Of a DNA stretch of 64,000 nt, positions 11,700 to 23,463 are shown piece by piece (the stretch's first letter is position 1; the number at the start of each line of letters is the position of its first letter). The translations under genes were made by a program, and so were the position numbers. Origin of the DNA: Ceratopteris richardii (Eukaryota; Streptophyta; Polypodiopsida; Polypodiales; Pteridaceae); contig CM035416.1 of NCBI GenBank assembly GCA_020310875.1, positions 76,681,080 to 76,745,079 on the forward strand, in the 5' to 3' direction. A model generated the notes under the pieces. The model was not told the origin of the DNA. It searched no databases and worked only from the letters and a program-made list of their open reading frames with translations.

Positions 11700-13015
11700 G
11701 AGAGCTTCGAGGACGAGCATTGTGATGGTAAGATCGTAGATTTGCGATGTTGGAAGGTAAAGAAACTGTCATTTTTGTTCATTTTCTGATTTTTCTTCTT
11801 CATCTTCATCATCATCACCATCTCCATCTTCTTCCATCTTCATCTTCATAGAAATTTCTTGTTTTTTAGTGCATTTTCCCCATTTTCATACCATTTGTCA
11901 TGCATTATTGGGTGAGAAGGAGTTAGGAGATGCAAGGGAGAGCAAGCGCCTGTGTTTTTTCATGATTTTCTGCACATACGGAGCTCGCCATTGCTCAGTG
12001 CTCAAAAATTTGAATTTCCCGCCAAAAAACACGATTCTGTGATGAAAATCGTGATTCTGTGAAAAATTCAATTTTTTTTGAAAATCGCAATTTTCTATTT
12101 CCCGCCTAAAAGATTTCTGAAAGAAACACGATTCTGTGGTCATTCTCAGAATCGCGATTCTCTGGTTGCACTCAAAATCACGATTCTCTGAGATTCTCAA
12201 AAACACAATTCTGTGGTCATTCTCAGAATCGCGATTCTCTAGGTTTTTCAAAAACACGATTCTCTGCTGGCAATCGTGATTCTCAAAAACACGATTTTCA
12301 TCCAAGGGACAAAATCGCGATTTTCAAAACGCGATTCTCTTGAGATTCACAGCATCGCGATTCTCTTGAGATTCACAACATCGCGATTCTCTTGAGATTC
12401 ACAGCATCGCGATTCTCTTGAGATTCATAGCATCGCAATTCTCTTGAGATTCACAGCATTGCGATTCTCCTGAGATTCACAGCATCGTGATTCTCTTGAG
12501 ATTCACAGCATCACGATTCTCTTGAGATTCACAGCATCACGATTCTCTTGAGATTCACAGCATCGCGATTCTCTTGAGATCCACAGCATCGCGATTCTCT
12601 TGAGATTCACAGCATCGTGATTCTCTTGAGATTCACAGCATCGCGATTCTCTTGAGATTCACAGCATCGCCATTCTATTGGGATTCACAACATAGCGATT
12701 CTCATGATTTCACAAAATCGCGATTTTCACACAAAATCGTGATTTTTTTCATAAGTGCATGTTTCCTTGTTTTGACCCCCAAGAGCCTGATTTGACATAA
12801 GTTTTTCATCCCAAGTCCATTTTTTGAGCTCTATAGCTCATTGGAAAGCTTGTTTTGAGTCCTACATAGCCTCAACTATTTTTTATAAGAATAATGTGTT
12901 GATTTTCAGGTAGACCAATTTGAAGTTGACCCTCAAGTGGGACTAGGGAACCAAGGGGATTCCAAAGGATTTTGAACCATATCAAGGGGAAATTTTGGAC
13001 TCTTAACCAAAGCTT
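11700..13015 (+). other. Element 1 leader
   Basis: 1.3 kb untranslated leader. The first part is poor in coding signal. From 12000 to 12740 it is full of AATCGCGATT-like palindromes, ending in an ordered 26-bp array (separate entry). From 12740 to 13015 no feature is seen before the gag ATG at 13016. Confidence 0.7.
12331..12710 (+). repeat. 26-bp tandem array in Element 1 leader (about 14 units)
   Basis: Unit GCGATTCTCTTGAGATTCAC plus AGCATC repeats with a 26-bp period. Units are nearly identical, with occasional C-to-T changes in the TCGCGA core and decay at the right edge (12660-12710). The array grows out of a looser field of AATCGCGATTCTC motifs from 12000 to 12330. Confidence 0.9.
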
Positions 13016-15658
13016 ATGAACCTGAGATCTGGTAGACACCTAGGCAAGGATAGACAAAGCATTAGATCTTCTGAGGCTAGTGACAACCATACAGCTAAGT
13101 CTTGGGCACAACAACTAAGTGGTTATCCTCACGTACTGAGTTCAGACACAAGTGATTCAGAAATGTCTTTTAGCATGGGGAAACCTGCAGGGGGTTCAAG
13201 AACTGCCTATTTACAAACACCAAAAGGCCCCTATAAGACACAGTTGGAATATATTCAGACCAACCAATTGGGTGCTCGCATCTATGAGGACGGCCTGAGG
13301 CGATTAGTGGTCCAACTCAAAAATCCAGATCAACCCTTTGGACTTGAACACCCGGTGGTCAAGTCCGAAGAGGGTTCATACATTGATAAGGAAGGAACCA
13401 TGTATGTGGTCACCAACCTACCAGATAGGGCTGATGAGTTTGGAAATGTCATTCCTGAGAATGAGATAGGAGACCTAGAACAAGGAAATGTAGGACAAGG
13501 ACCCCAGACTCCTAGAGGACAACAAAAGCATAGAACTATTCTTGAATAGAGAAACAGAGGAAGCCTTTTGGAGATTCAAACCAGATCAACCTAGCCAACT
13601 GGGCATAGTGATCATCTATGAATTCAAAGATCCTGAGATACCAGGCAAAGTTGTCTACCTGGATAACACATCAGAGAAGATATTTTTGGTAACAGAACAT
13701 GATAGACAACAAAAGCATAGAACTATTCTTGAATAGAGAAACAGAGGAAGCCTTTTGGAGATTCAAACCAGATCAACCTAGCCAACTGGGCATAGTCATC
13801 ATCTATGAATTCAAAGATCCTGAGATACCAGCCAAAGTTGTCTACCTGGATAACACATCAGAGAAGATATTTTTGGTAACAGAACATGATAGACATGCAT
13901 ATACTTGGAAGAGTGAATTGATTTTCCCTCCACCAAGATCCAATGTTTCCCATGGCCTCCAAGGAGTAGGATCATCCCAAGCTCATGAAGCCTAGAGACA
14001 AAGAAATAGAGAGAGGCCTGAGGTAAGTTTTGCACACCCTGTGGGCAGGAATAGATCAGGAGTTGAAAATGAAAGACCTGAAAGAGAGAGACATCAAGCA
14101 CATAGGCAACCAAGAGATGAACATGATTTTCCATTGCCTAGACCCCGAGAGCACACAAGAACCCTTAGACCCACTCAAGTGATCAAGGCAATGAAGAATT
14201 ATTTTGACGGGACAAGAGATCCTTATGATCATGTGTCCGAGTTCAAACAAGTGTTAAGAGCTAAACAGGTTGAGGATTTGTTCACCCAGTACGAGGCATT
14301 TGATTTGACTCTTAAGGGCACTGCCTTAGCTTGGTTTCAACCACTGAGTAGTCGCAACTATCACGCTATACGTCAATTGCTAGAAGAATTCATTGTAGAA
14401 TTTTCCAAGAGTGGTATCAGGCATAACACATCATCTTTGATCCACAATTTCAAGCAGATACCCCAAGAAACAGTGCGACTAGCAGGTAGAAGGTTTAGAC
14501 AATACCTAGAAAGATGCCCTGCTCCAGAGTTACCCACACCAGCCAAACAAGTGGCTTTGTTCTTAGATGGCTTACTGAGCACAAAGTTGAGATCATATGT
14601 GTACTTGAAAGAGCCCAGATCCATAGAAGAGTGTGTGCGGACGTGCATTGACATAGAAGATAACTTGGGTGAGGAGTTAGGATTGTCCAAACTCTATAAG
14701 GATTCTGATAGTTCTACTAGTCATACTTCAAAAATCTCCACGGAAATAGATGAGATAGCTGAGCAAGTTGCCAAGAAGTTGGGAGTCCAAAATAGACAAA
14801 AACAAAGAGTCACCTCATTGAACCGATGTTATACCTACGGAGGGGACCACATGGCTAACGTATGCCCAATGCAAAACCAAAACGTTAGAGAAAGGAATGC
14901 TCCATATTGCACTATTGAGAGAAAATACACGAACCACATGGCTCAAGATTGTCCCTACAATAGGCAGCTGTTAGACAAACTTATCAACAACCTTACCAAC
15001 AAGGTAGGTATCAAAACCAATACCAACAGCCATATTATCGACCACAACAACAATATCAGGCACACTATAGGCCACAACCAGTTTTGGGAAACCAATCACC
15101 AGCTCCTGCCAACGTGATTCCAGTCAAGTATGCTGTGGGAGAGGAAAATCCAAATAGAGCATTGGTGCCACTAACCCCATTGATACCAGATAATGACTCT
15201 CATGCTCATAGTTCATACTAATCCCATGAAGGTAGTCCACATGCTTATTACACTGAGTCGCCTGACCACAGTGAGATTTACTCGTATCAATATGAGGCAC
15301 CACCTATGGAGCAAAATTGGAAGCCAAAATACTCCAATGTCATGTACACAAATCCTAACCCTAGACCCCAATTGAGACAAATGAGACCACAAGCCCCTAG
15401 AGGATCTTGTTTCAGATGTCAAGGTGACCATTTCATTCGTGATTGTCCCCACCCACCATCTCCGAGTCAAGGAGAGGCTATCACAATACAAGCTTTTTGT
15501 CCTGATTGTGGCAAAGACCATCTCCCTTGAGATTGTCCAAGAAACTCCTCTAGTGCGCCCAAGATTACACCCATTAATGTGGTAGGCTTAGTGGCGGATT
15601 CAAGTTTAAGTAGCAGTAATGTGGCTCCTGTACACGCAGTCACTAGGGCCCAAGCGCT
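13016..15658 (+). pseudogene. Element 1 gag
   Basis: Gag precursor beginning MNLRSGRHLGKD at 13016. The N-terminal part runs to about 13510, then a 187-bp tandem duplication and frameshifts break it. The gag core is intact in 14041-15117: RTLRPTQVIKAMKNYFDG, SEFKQVLRAKQVEDLF, ALAWFQPL, SSLIHNFKQIPQE and the central ALFLDGL helix region. CCHC-type knuckles follow: a degenerate one at about 14826-14860, CTIERKYTNHMAQDC at about 14910-14955, CFRCQGDHFIRDC at about 15410-15450 and CPDCGKDHLP then a stop at 15500-15530. The frame reaches VTRAQALK at 15658, where the nested LTR element interrupts it. Confidence 0.88.
13518..13891 (+). repeat. 187-bp direct tandem duplication inside gag
   Basis: 13518-13704 is repeated at 13705-13891 with about two differences. 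The 187-bp unit is not a multiple of three, so the duplication shifts the gag frame. The bases GAC at the junctions suggest short-homology slippage. Confidence 0.9.
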
Positions 15659-15663
15659 AAAAC

Positions 15664-16053
15664 TGTTGACGATCGTATCCCGCAGAAAATAGACAAGAGA
15701 CAAGAGAGAGAAAAGAGACTACACAAGATTGGGTGCAATCTCCCCCCACATGCTCTCATGGACACTCTATGAGAGCATGCGTATTTATAGGTAATTCATA
15801 TTATGTCCTTGATGGAAGATACATGAGGGCCACACTAAAAATAGTGTGCTTTTGCTTTATTTACAAAAATAGCTAAAAATAACTATCTTCTAAAAATAAC
15901 TCCAAAAAGTATATGAATAAATCCTCTTGCGTTCACACTTGTTCATACTTGTTCATACCCTCATGGATCTCCACCTGCTAAATCAAAACACAACACACAT
16001 TAAAATCCTCAAGGCATTAAACCTTCATTCCTAATATTCCATAAAGTATAACA
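15664..16053 (-). mobile_element. Nested element LTR (3' LTR in its own orientation)
   Basis: 390 bp. Minus-strand TATA box CTATAAATA at 15790-15782. Just downstream is a perfect 11-bp inverted repeat CATGCTCTCAT / ATGAGAGCATG (15749-15759 and 15769-15779) with a 9-base loop. Compared with the other LTR it lacks about 20 bases after CCCGCAG. Confidence 0.88.
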
Positions 16054-17886
16054 TGCCCCCCAGTTGTCGAGCAACTGACCTCAGTTGATAAGAATAAAAT
16101 AGACATGGATGGCCAAATCACATGTCGCATCACTGAATAATCATAGGCATGTGCCATGTAAAAAAAAACATGCATGGAACTGGAAAACTGGAATTTAATG
16201 TGAATATGAATGATTAACAGGGTTTAAGTCAAAATGCAATCCAAAAAGTGATGATAAAAATGAATATCACGATGTGATAAAATAATAGTCGACGTATTGA
16301 TCATGAATTTATACTTGAATGCATGTGCGTGCGAATTTTATAAAAATTTTGAAAGCATAACAACGTGAGTTTGAAAACCGGAAAAATTTCCGACAAACAA
16401 TTTCCATGATCCATAAAAAAGACCAAAAGGGGATTACACACCCTGACAATATAGTTATATATATATTTCTTTTCTCCTCACAAACCTACAAGAGAATACT
16501 TGTCCCTGCAAAAAGAATTCATGTACCATACAAGACAAATCCATGTATAGATGATGCATATATTCTAGATACGATGCAAAAGATACATGTCCAAAATGTA
16601 ATTTGATGCAAAAAGAAGGCAACGATGTATGTAAATTGACAAGAAACTTATCTGGAGGTTCAAAAGATCATTTGCATGTGTGTGTAGGTGTTGGAAATGA
16701 TCCACCCTTCGTTGGAATAGCGTGTCAATACTTCTCCAAGAGTCAATACTTAAAAACGATAATCGGAAGAAAGAAGGTCATTGAGGATGAATGGGTAAAC
16801 TCCAAACTTGGAATATGATGGAAAAATGAAACCAAAAGGTGTCTTCTAGGCACTCTTTAGAAAAAGATTTGAAAGGGCAATCCATAGGAAAGAAAAATCT
16901 CTGAATTTGGAGCTTGGATGCTCAAGTTATGGTCCAAAACGTGAAGATAGGTAATCAAACAATTATGCTAGGTAGTCGTTGGCTACGGCTTCCACAAAAA
17001 CCCCATTCCAAATTTGTTTTGTAACCACTCGACATCTCAAAATTGATGTGGGAAAGTCTGAATATTGAAGCAAGCTCTAAAAATATGTTCAGGTATTCGT
17101 AAGTCTCATAATACGGGGAGGAAAACAAAACAAATTCTTCCTCCGTGGGGTTTGCTCGTAGGATGTTCTGAGGGCAGTGAAATCGTTGTGCATATTATCC
17201 TACATCACTAAACTATATATATATGTTCTGAGGGCAGTGAAATCGTTGTGAAACCACTAAACTATATATATATGCGCAAGTCCTGCTCAATTTGCCATCA
17301 AGTCTCTGTCCTCCCATAGGAAGTGCGCGTACAGCGTGAAGCAGAGCTCTACTATGCATCATGCAGATGCGCAGATCCAACATATCCCATATGTTGTGTT
17401 AGAATCTAAATCAATATATATATATGATGCGTTCTCTCTCAGCAGCTTGAGGGCGGGAAAGCCATGGGGGTCTGCTGAGCAGCGCTCTGTCGGAGATCCT
17501 CAGCCGGCAACGTGTTCCTGAGTTCTCCAATAAACGTAAAAAAAAAAACAAAAGTGGTACCTAGCGAAGAATCCGGTTTGTGGCGAAGAATCCGGGAAGA
17601 TACGTGACGATGAATCGCTGGATCTTTCGGGGAATCGCGGTTGATCATCACAGGTGTCCGTAGTAGAAAACAAAAAAAAAAATCCTGAAAACTTTGATTC
17701 CTAAAGCGGGCGTGATAGCACCGTGAGAACATCGTCTGAACGCGGGAATGTCGTCCTAGTCTAACTTGTGCAAGTAGACAATCTGAAGACGACGATGCTC
17801 CTCCTGCCAAGTTGACGATGAAAGAAAACGCAGATGGATGCGAAGATGATGACAAGAACAAAACGGAATCAGCTCTGCGGATGCTT
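16054..17886. other. Interior of the nested element, no gene seen
   Basis: Non-coding. A 60-bp imperfect tandem duplication (GTTCTGAGGGCAGTGAAATC...) lies at about 17163-17275, with short TA microsatellites nearby at 17214-17223, 17263-17273 and 17412-17424. Confidence 0.6.
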
Positions 17887-17898
17887 GCTCTGATACCA
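17887..17898 (-). other. Primer binding site of the nested element, initiator tRNA-Met type
   Basis: Plus-strand GCTCTGATACCA, that is TGGTATCAGAGC on the minus strand, one base from the LTR starting at 17900. Confidence 0.9.
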
Positions 17899-17899
17899 C

Positions 17900-18298
17900 T
17901 GTTGACGATCGTATCCCGCAGAGCATATACATACGTAGAAAATAGACAAGAGAGAGAAAAGAGACTACACAAGATTGGGTGCAATCTCCCCGCACATGCT
18001 CTCATGGACACTCTATGAGAGCATGCGTATTTATAGGTAATTCATATTATGTCCTTGATGGAAGATACATGAGGGCCACACTAAAAATAGTGTGCTTTTG
18101 CTTTATTTACAAAAATAGCTAAAAATAGCTAAAAATAACTATCTTCTAAAAATAACTCCAAAAAGTATGTGAATAAATCCTCTTGCGTTCACACTTGTTC
18201 ATACCCTCATGGATCTCCACGTGCTAATCAAAACACAACACACATTAAAATCCTCAAGGCATTAAACCTTCATTCCTAATATTCCATAAAGTATAACA
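17900..18298 (-). mobile_element. Nested element LTR (5' LTR in its own orientation)
   Basis: 399 bp, nearly identical to 15664-16053. It keeps the TATA box (about 18037-18029) and the same 11-bp hairpin (17995-18025). Confidence 0.88.
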
Positions 18299-18303
18299 AA
18301 AAC

Positions 18304-20625
18304 AGGATAAGCCAGCTGAACAATCAAAGTCAAGTGAATCAGGAGAGCTTAGTAAGAGGAAAACAAGAACATGGAAAGATACCAGAGAGAAGGCCAATCG
18401 CAAGTGGAATAAAAAGTTATCGGAACTAGAAGAAAGCTTGAAAGACGCAAAAACAAAGATACACCACATTGCATCTCAAAACCCCTCGCATGTCGAAACT
18501 CCATCCACTCCACCTCATCCCACCCCACCACCCATTGTAAATAGGCCGCAACCAGGGTCTGTTCTTGCAGATCCAACCCCAGAAGGCTTGGATATGATGT
18601 TCAAGGCCTACTAGGCTCGAGTTCAAGAAGGGCCAACAGCTGCAAACCTAGACAAGAGCTACCCTAGAGCAGATTTAGAGATTGAAGGGATGAAAATGTG
18701 CATGAAAATGGTAGAACATGCTCAAGCTATACTCGAGACTAGTCAAAGGTTCAATCAGACAAACTCTGTCAAACCGGATTTGCATTTCCAGGGCTTATTA
18801 GAAAGATTAGAGCAGTTGGTAAACAAACCACAAGTTTCTTTACCTCCACAGGCTCAACCAGTTATTGAGAGAGGAAGCTCACCCCCAATGGGAGCTTATG
18901 TTCCTAATTCTACGAATGTTGGAACACCTCTTTCAATTCAAAATTACTCTCAAGAGTTCTTGCGGGAAATACAAGAAGAGAAATGGGCCAAGGAGAAGGA
19001 TGATTCCCCTTCTATTCGTGAGATTGATGACCTTCATGATCAATTTCCCCAAGACATTCCATCTATTTACGGAGATGAAGCAGAACAACAAGAAGACGAA
19101 AGATTAGATTTTGAATCTAATACCTTAGAAGAACTACCTCAATTTCCAGGCCCATGGGAATTTGAATCTCTTCAGATCAGAGCTCCCACAATACTGGTCA
19201 GACATGAAGACTCAGTGGTCTCAAGGAACACTGATGTCGTGAAGAACGCTAAGGTTCAGTGTCATCTCACTGTAGAAGAGTTGCTAAAAGCAAAACCCGA
19301 GCTATGGAATCATGTGAAGGATCAGGTCCCAGAACTTGATTCCAATATGCCAAAAACAGGCTCTAAGCAAAAAGTCCTAGAGATACCTCTCGATAAAATA
19401 GGAGACATGTGTGAGGGTGAAGAAGGTAATACTTACCTTCCAATCACCTACCAAGGTTACACAACCAAAGCAATCATAGATTCAGGTGCTGGTGTTGCTA
19501 TCGCGACCACCTCCTTGTGGAAGCAATGGGGCAAACCCACATTAAGACCAACTAGAATGAAGCTTCAAATGGCTGAAGGTCATTTCGAAAGACCTCTAGG
19601 ACTGCTCGAATGGATAACTCTAACCACTAAGTGTGGTGTAGAGTTTGAGCACACATTTTCTATATGTGACTTGAGAAAAATAATGTTTATGAGATGATCC
19701 TAGGAAGACCCTTCCTACGACAATTGCAAATAGTACAGGATTGGGGAACCAACTCCTTGTACTTACAACACTTCGGGGTCACCACCAAGGTCAATTTGAA
19801 GGATTACTCCTTCAAAGATGTACCACCCCTACAGTGGAATCCTATCCACAAAGCAAAAGAAGATTCCATCTCTGTGCATTCTGAAAGTTCACTTGATCCA
19901 TCATGGCTACATGATACTCATTTGTGGATGTGCAAGGTCATAGAGGAAGAGGAAAAATGTTTAAAGGCAAGAGAAGAAGGAACTTCGCAAGGAGATAGAC
20001 CAATTAAAGACCCAACCTATACACTAATGATCTTTCTAGATGAGGAATTTGAGCCTCATGGCTGGCCAGAGATCTTAGCCACCATGAACATTGTTGTCAA
20101 TGAAGAACAATGGACACCTCATTGTGATGAGGAGGGTTATGATATTTCAATATTCATGTGTCAGCCCTTGCTAGAAGAATGTGACCCTAGTGATGTCGTA
20201 GAAGAAGGAGAGAATGACGATGATATAGAGTCCATTGTGATGGATAGTTGCTTTAACTCAGAGCAGCACTATCTAGAAGATATAGGAGTGTTCACCCAGA
20301 AAGAAGAAGAACCTCTCACAAGTATTAAAATGGTAAATTCAAAGGATGCAAGTGAGAGCAGTCAAAAGAAAAAGAAAAGAAAAGCAGTGAAACAAGAAGA
20401 GGAGGAATCATTGTTTGAAATACCAGAAAACTTCAAGAAATATGAAGTTGATGACCGCAAAATTTTGGTAAGAATGCCTAAGAGAGAGGCCATCATAGGG
20501 GAATCATATGATAATAAAGAAAAGACCAAGAAAATTGTAGTGACCATTGAAGAGAACGAAGAGAGATGCACATACATAGGAGATGACCTAAGTGCAAGAG
20601 AAGAAATGGAGCTCATAGCTCATTA
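18304..20625 (+). pseudogene. Element 1 gag-pol linker and first aspartic protease (PR1)
   Basis: Continuation of the polyprotein after the nested element. A charged, low-complexity linker (18304-19400; KRKTRTWKDTREKANRKW, SIQNYSQEFLREIQEEKW) leads to a retropepsin-like domain: YLPITYQGYTTKAIIDSGAG at about 19436 with catalytic DSGA, and MILGRPFLRQLQ at 19694. A one-base shift at about 19685-19700 separates these two parts; Element 2 keeps the same join open. Then follows an acidic linker (19760-20620) with a lysine-rich patch near 20360-20390. A stop at 20624 precedes RT. Confidence 0.85.
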
Positions 20626-20640
20626 AGGGAATATAGGGAT

Positions 20641-22137
20641 GTGTTTGCGTGGCACTATAGAGACTTGAAAGGGGTAGATCCAAGAATTTGCTCTCATACT
20701 ATCACCATGAATTCTGATGCCAAGCCCACCAAACAGAAGCCCTACACATATAATGATACATATGCAACCAAATTAAAAGAAGAAAATGATAGGCTGATTG
20801 AAGCTGGATTCATCTATGAGATTGAGCATATTGAATGGGTGTCCCCCATTGTAGTGGTGCCCAAGAAGAATGGGAAGTTGCGAGTGTGTATTAACCTTAA
20901 AAAAGTTAATGCCACTACGATTAGAGATAGTTATCCACTTCCAATCACGGAACACCTATTGGAGCGTGTTGTAGGCAAGGAAGTTTATAGCTTCCTTGAT
21001 GGATTTTCAGGTTACAATCAAGTAGCCATTGCCCTAGAAGATCAACACAAAACAGCTTTTGCCACAGAGTGGGGAATCTTTGCATTTCGTGTGATGCCAT
21101 TTGGGCTCACCAATGCACCTGCAACATTCCAAAGGCTCATGTGTCATGTCTTCAAATAGTTCTTGCGAAAGATCTTAGAAGTGTATGTGGATGATTTATG
21201 TGCTCATTCCCAAGAAAGAAGATTTCACATCCTTGAGCTCAGACAAATCTTTAACAAGTGTAGAGAATATCGAGTGTGTCTGAACCCAAAAAAGTGTGTG
21301 TTCATGGTGCATCAAGGTAAAATCTTAGGTCATATTGTTTCTAAGAATGGAATCTCAACAGATGAAGATAAGGTACGAGCCATAGCGGAGCTGCCCAGGC
21401 CAAGGAATGTTAAAGAGGTACAAGCCTTTATGGGCCCTTGTGGATATTACCGTAGGTTTATCCACATGTACGCGATCATGGCTAGACCCCTTTATGCCTT
21501 GTTGTCGAATTTTGAATGGAACGACGAATGCGAGAATTCTTTCAATGAATTGAAAAAACATTTGTGCACAGCACCAATACTGACAACTCTTGATTGGAAT
21601 AAGCCATTCCATGTCCATGTGGATACATCCAATCACGCCATAGGATGTGTGCTAGCACAACCCACAGGTGAAGGAAATTTAGATTTACCCATAGCATACG
21701 CTAGCAGACAGCTAACTGCAGCTGAACGAAACTATACCACCACCGAGCGAGAGGGCTTAGACATGGTATATGCTGTGAAGAAGTTTATACACTATTTATT
21801 GGCCAACAGGTTCAAGTTTTTCACTGATCATCAAGCTTTGTTATATTTGGTCAATAAACCTTGCAATATAGGACGTTTAGTAAGATGGTTCCTCTTACTA
21901 ATGGAATATGACTTCGAAGTTGTTGTTAGAAAAGGTAGAACCCACCTCCGGGCAGATCACCTTTCTCGCATTACTTCAGGAGAGTCACCGCAAGGAGTGT
22001 CTGATGAACTACCTAATGCTTATCTGTTCAATTTGGAAGTTGTTCCTAAATGGGCAAATAAGTTGGTATCAGTCCTCACCTTCGGACCGGCAAATAAGAA
22101 TGTGAAAACCTCGCAAGAAGAAATTGTAAAATCATAA
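20641..22137 (+). pseudogene. Element 1 reverse transcriptase and RNase H
   Basis: RT fingers and palm: KPYTYNDTYATKLKEEND, WVSPIVVVPKKNGKLRVC, FLDGFSGYNQVAIA (first catalytic Asp), MPFGLTNAPATFQRLM. One in-frame TAG at 21157-21159 is followed in the same frame by VYVDDLCAHS (catalytic YVDD, about 21181-21200). The thumb and connection follow (VQAFMGPCGYYRRFI). RNase H has FHVHVDTSNHAIGC, TTTEREGLDMVYAV and FFTDHQALLYLVN carrying the expected acidic residues. A stop at 22135 ends this stretch, and the integrase begins after about 12 bases in the same reading frame. Confidence 0.95.
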
Positions 22138-23463
22138 AAATATCACATATTGGCAGGAAGCATGTACAAACAAGATACGGAGGGTGTACTCGCTTGTTGT
22201 GTCGAGGATGACGAACATACTAGCTGGTTGCAACAAGCCCATGAAGGATATCTAGGAAATCACTATTCTAAACAACGAACATTGCAGAATCTAAAATGTT
22301 TAGGAGTGTATTGGCCTATCATGGACAAAGAAATACATGAGTGGATTAAGAATTGTCCAATGTGCAGAGAGAGACCACCAGTGGAGCATGCCACCCTTTA
22401 TCAAGTGTCATTAATTCCTGATTGGAGTGCTCCATTGGTAGAGTTTATGAGATCGGGAACCTTACCCAAAGAGGCTAGTCTAGCAAGAAGACGAAGCATG
22501 GAGCAAGAGGCTCAGGAATATGCTTTAGTTGGAGACAACTTATATCGAAGAGGCAAGGATGGTTATCTAAGATTGTGCGTTCACGAATCAGACTATTTGA
22601 AAGTCTTAGAAACTGCACACAGCGGTGTTGCAGGTGGACACTTCGGTCCCGATCAAGTAATGAAGACCATTCTATTCTCAGGACTTTGGTGGCCCACTCT
22701 TCATATGGATGCTCATACCTACGTGAAGAAATATGACACTTGCCAACATGCACAATATCCAGTTAGAAAAGACGAGATGCCTTTGAGGCCAATAATGGGT
22801 TGATGTGCATTCTCGAAATGGGGTATAGACTTTGTAGGTCCTATTAACCCTCCAGCTAGAAACTCCCATGCAGAGTATATTATTGTAGCCACAGATTACC
22901 TTACCAAGTGGGTAGAAATAAAAGCCACGACAAGGAATGATGTTCATACTACAACTAAGTTCTTATTCGAGAATGTGTTCACGAGATATGGACTACCAAC
23001 AGAGTTAGTGAGCGATAGAGGTACCCACTTCTTGAATGAAGTCATTGAAAATCTTCTCCAAGAATTCTTGGTGATACATAAGAAGTTTGCCCCTTATCAC
23101 CCACAAGCTAACAGACAAGCCGAGAGCACCAATAAGATCCTCTGTAACATATTGACAAAACTCATAAATAATAAACGCTCTGATTGGGACAAACAACTTC
23201 GTCATGTTGTTTGGGCTTACCGAGTTGCCTATAAAATAGTACTCAATGCCACCCCATTTCAGATGGTCTTCGGACAGAATGTTGTGCTACCATTGGACTT
23301 CCTCATCCCAACCTTAAAAGTAGCACAAGGGCACGAGTGGAATGGACATGAATTGTCCTCTAGGATCTTCGATCTAGAACACTTAGGTGAGACAAGGCTA
23401 CATGCGGTGGCAGGCATCTATGCTGCAAAGAAAAGACAAAAAGCATACTTTGATGCACACTAG
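22138..23463 (+). pseudogene. Element 1 integrase with two tandem H2C2 zinc modules
   Basis: The first zinc module, at 22220-22370, reads QQAHEGYLGNH ... NCPMC (HX6H, CX2C). A second, complete-looking module follows at about 22610-22750 (TAHSGVAGGH ... DTCQ), where the first Cys is Tyr here but Cys in Element 2. The catalytic core has GIDFVGPI, LVSDRGTHFLN and ANRQAESTNK (D, D, E). An in-frame TGA at 22801-22803 splits module 2 from the core. The C-terminus ends at TAG 23461-23463, created by loss of about 116 bases that Element 2 still has (37885-38000). Confidence 0.92.

Larger units (their letters stand above)
15664..18298 (-). mobile_element. Non-autonomous LTR element nested in Element 1 (LARD/TRIM-like)
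   Basis: Two LTRs (15664-16053 and 17900-18298) start TGTTGACGATCG and end GTATAACA on the plus strand. The 5-bp duplication AAAAC flanks the element (15659-15663 and 18299-18303). The primer site complement GCTCTGATACCA lies beside the right LTR and a GGGGGG purine tract (plus-strand CCCCCC, 16056-16061) beside the left one, so the element points to the minus strand. The 1.85 kb interior holds no gag or pol; the small open frames there have no recognisable motif. It depends on proteins from another element. Confidence 0.92.

Noticed and set aside
12331-12710. CRISPR-like array
   Set aside because: A pure 26-bp tandem repeat without variable spacers, in a plant retroelement leader; no cas genes.
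17439-18011. 190-residue open frame spanning the nested element's LTR border
   Set aside because: Crosses primer site and LTR, no motif, and depends on non-coding sequence of a non-autonomous element.
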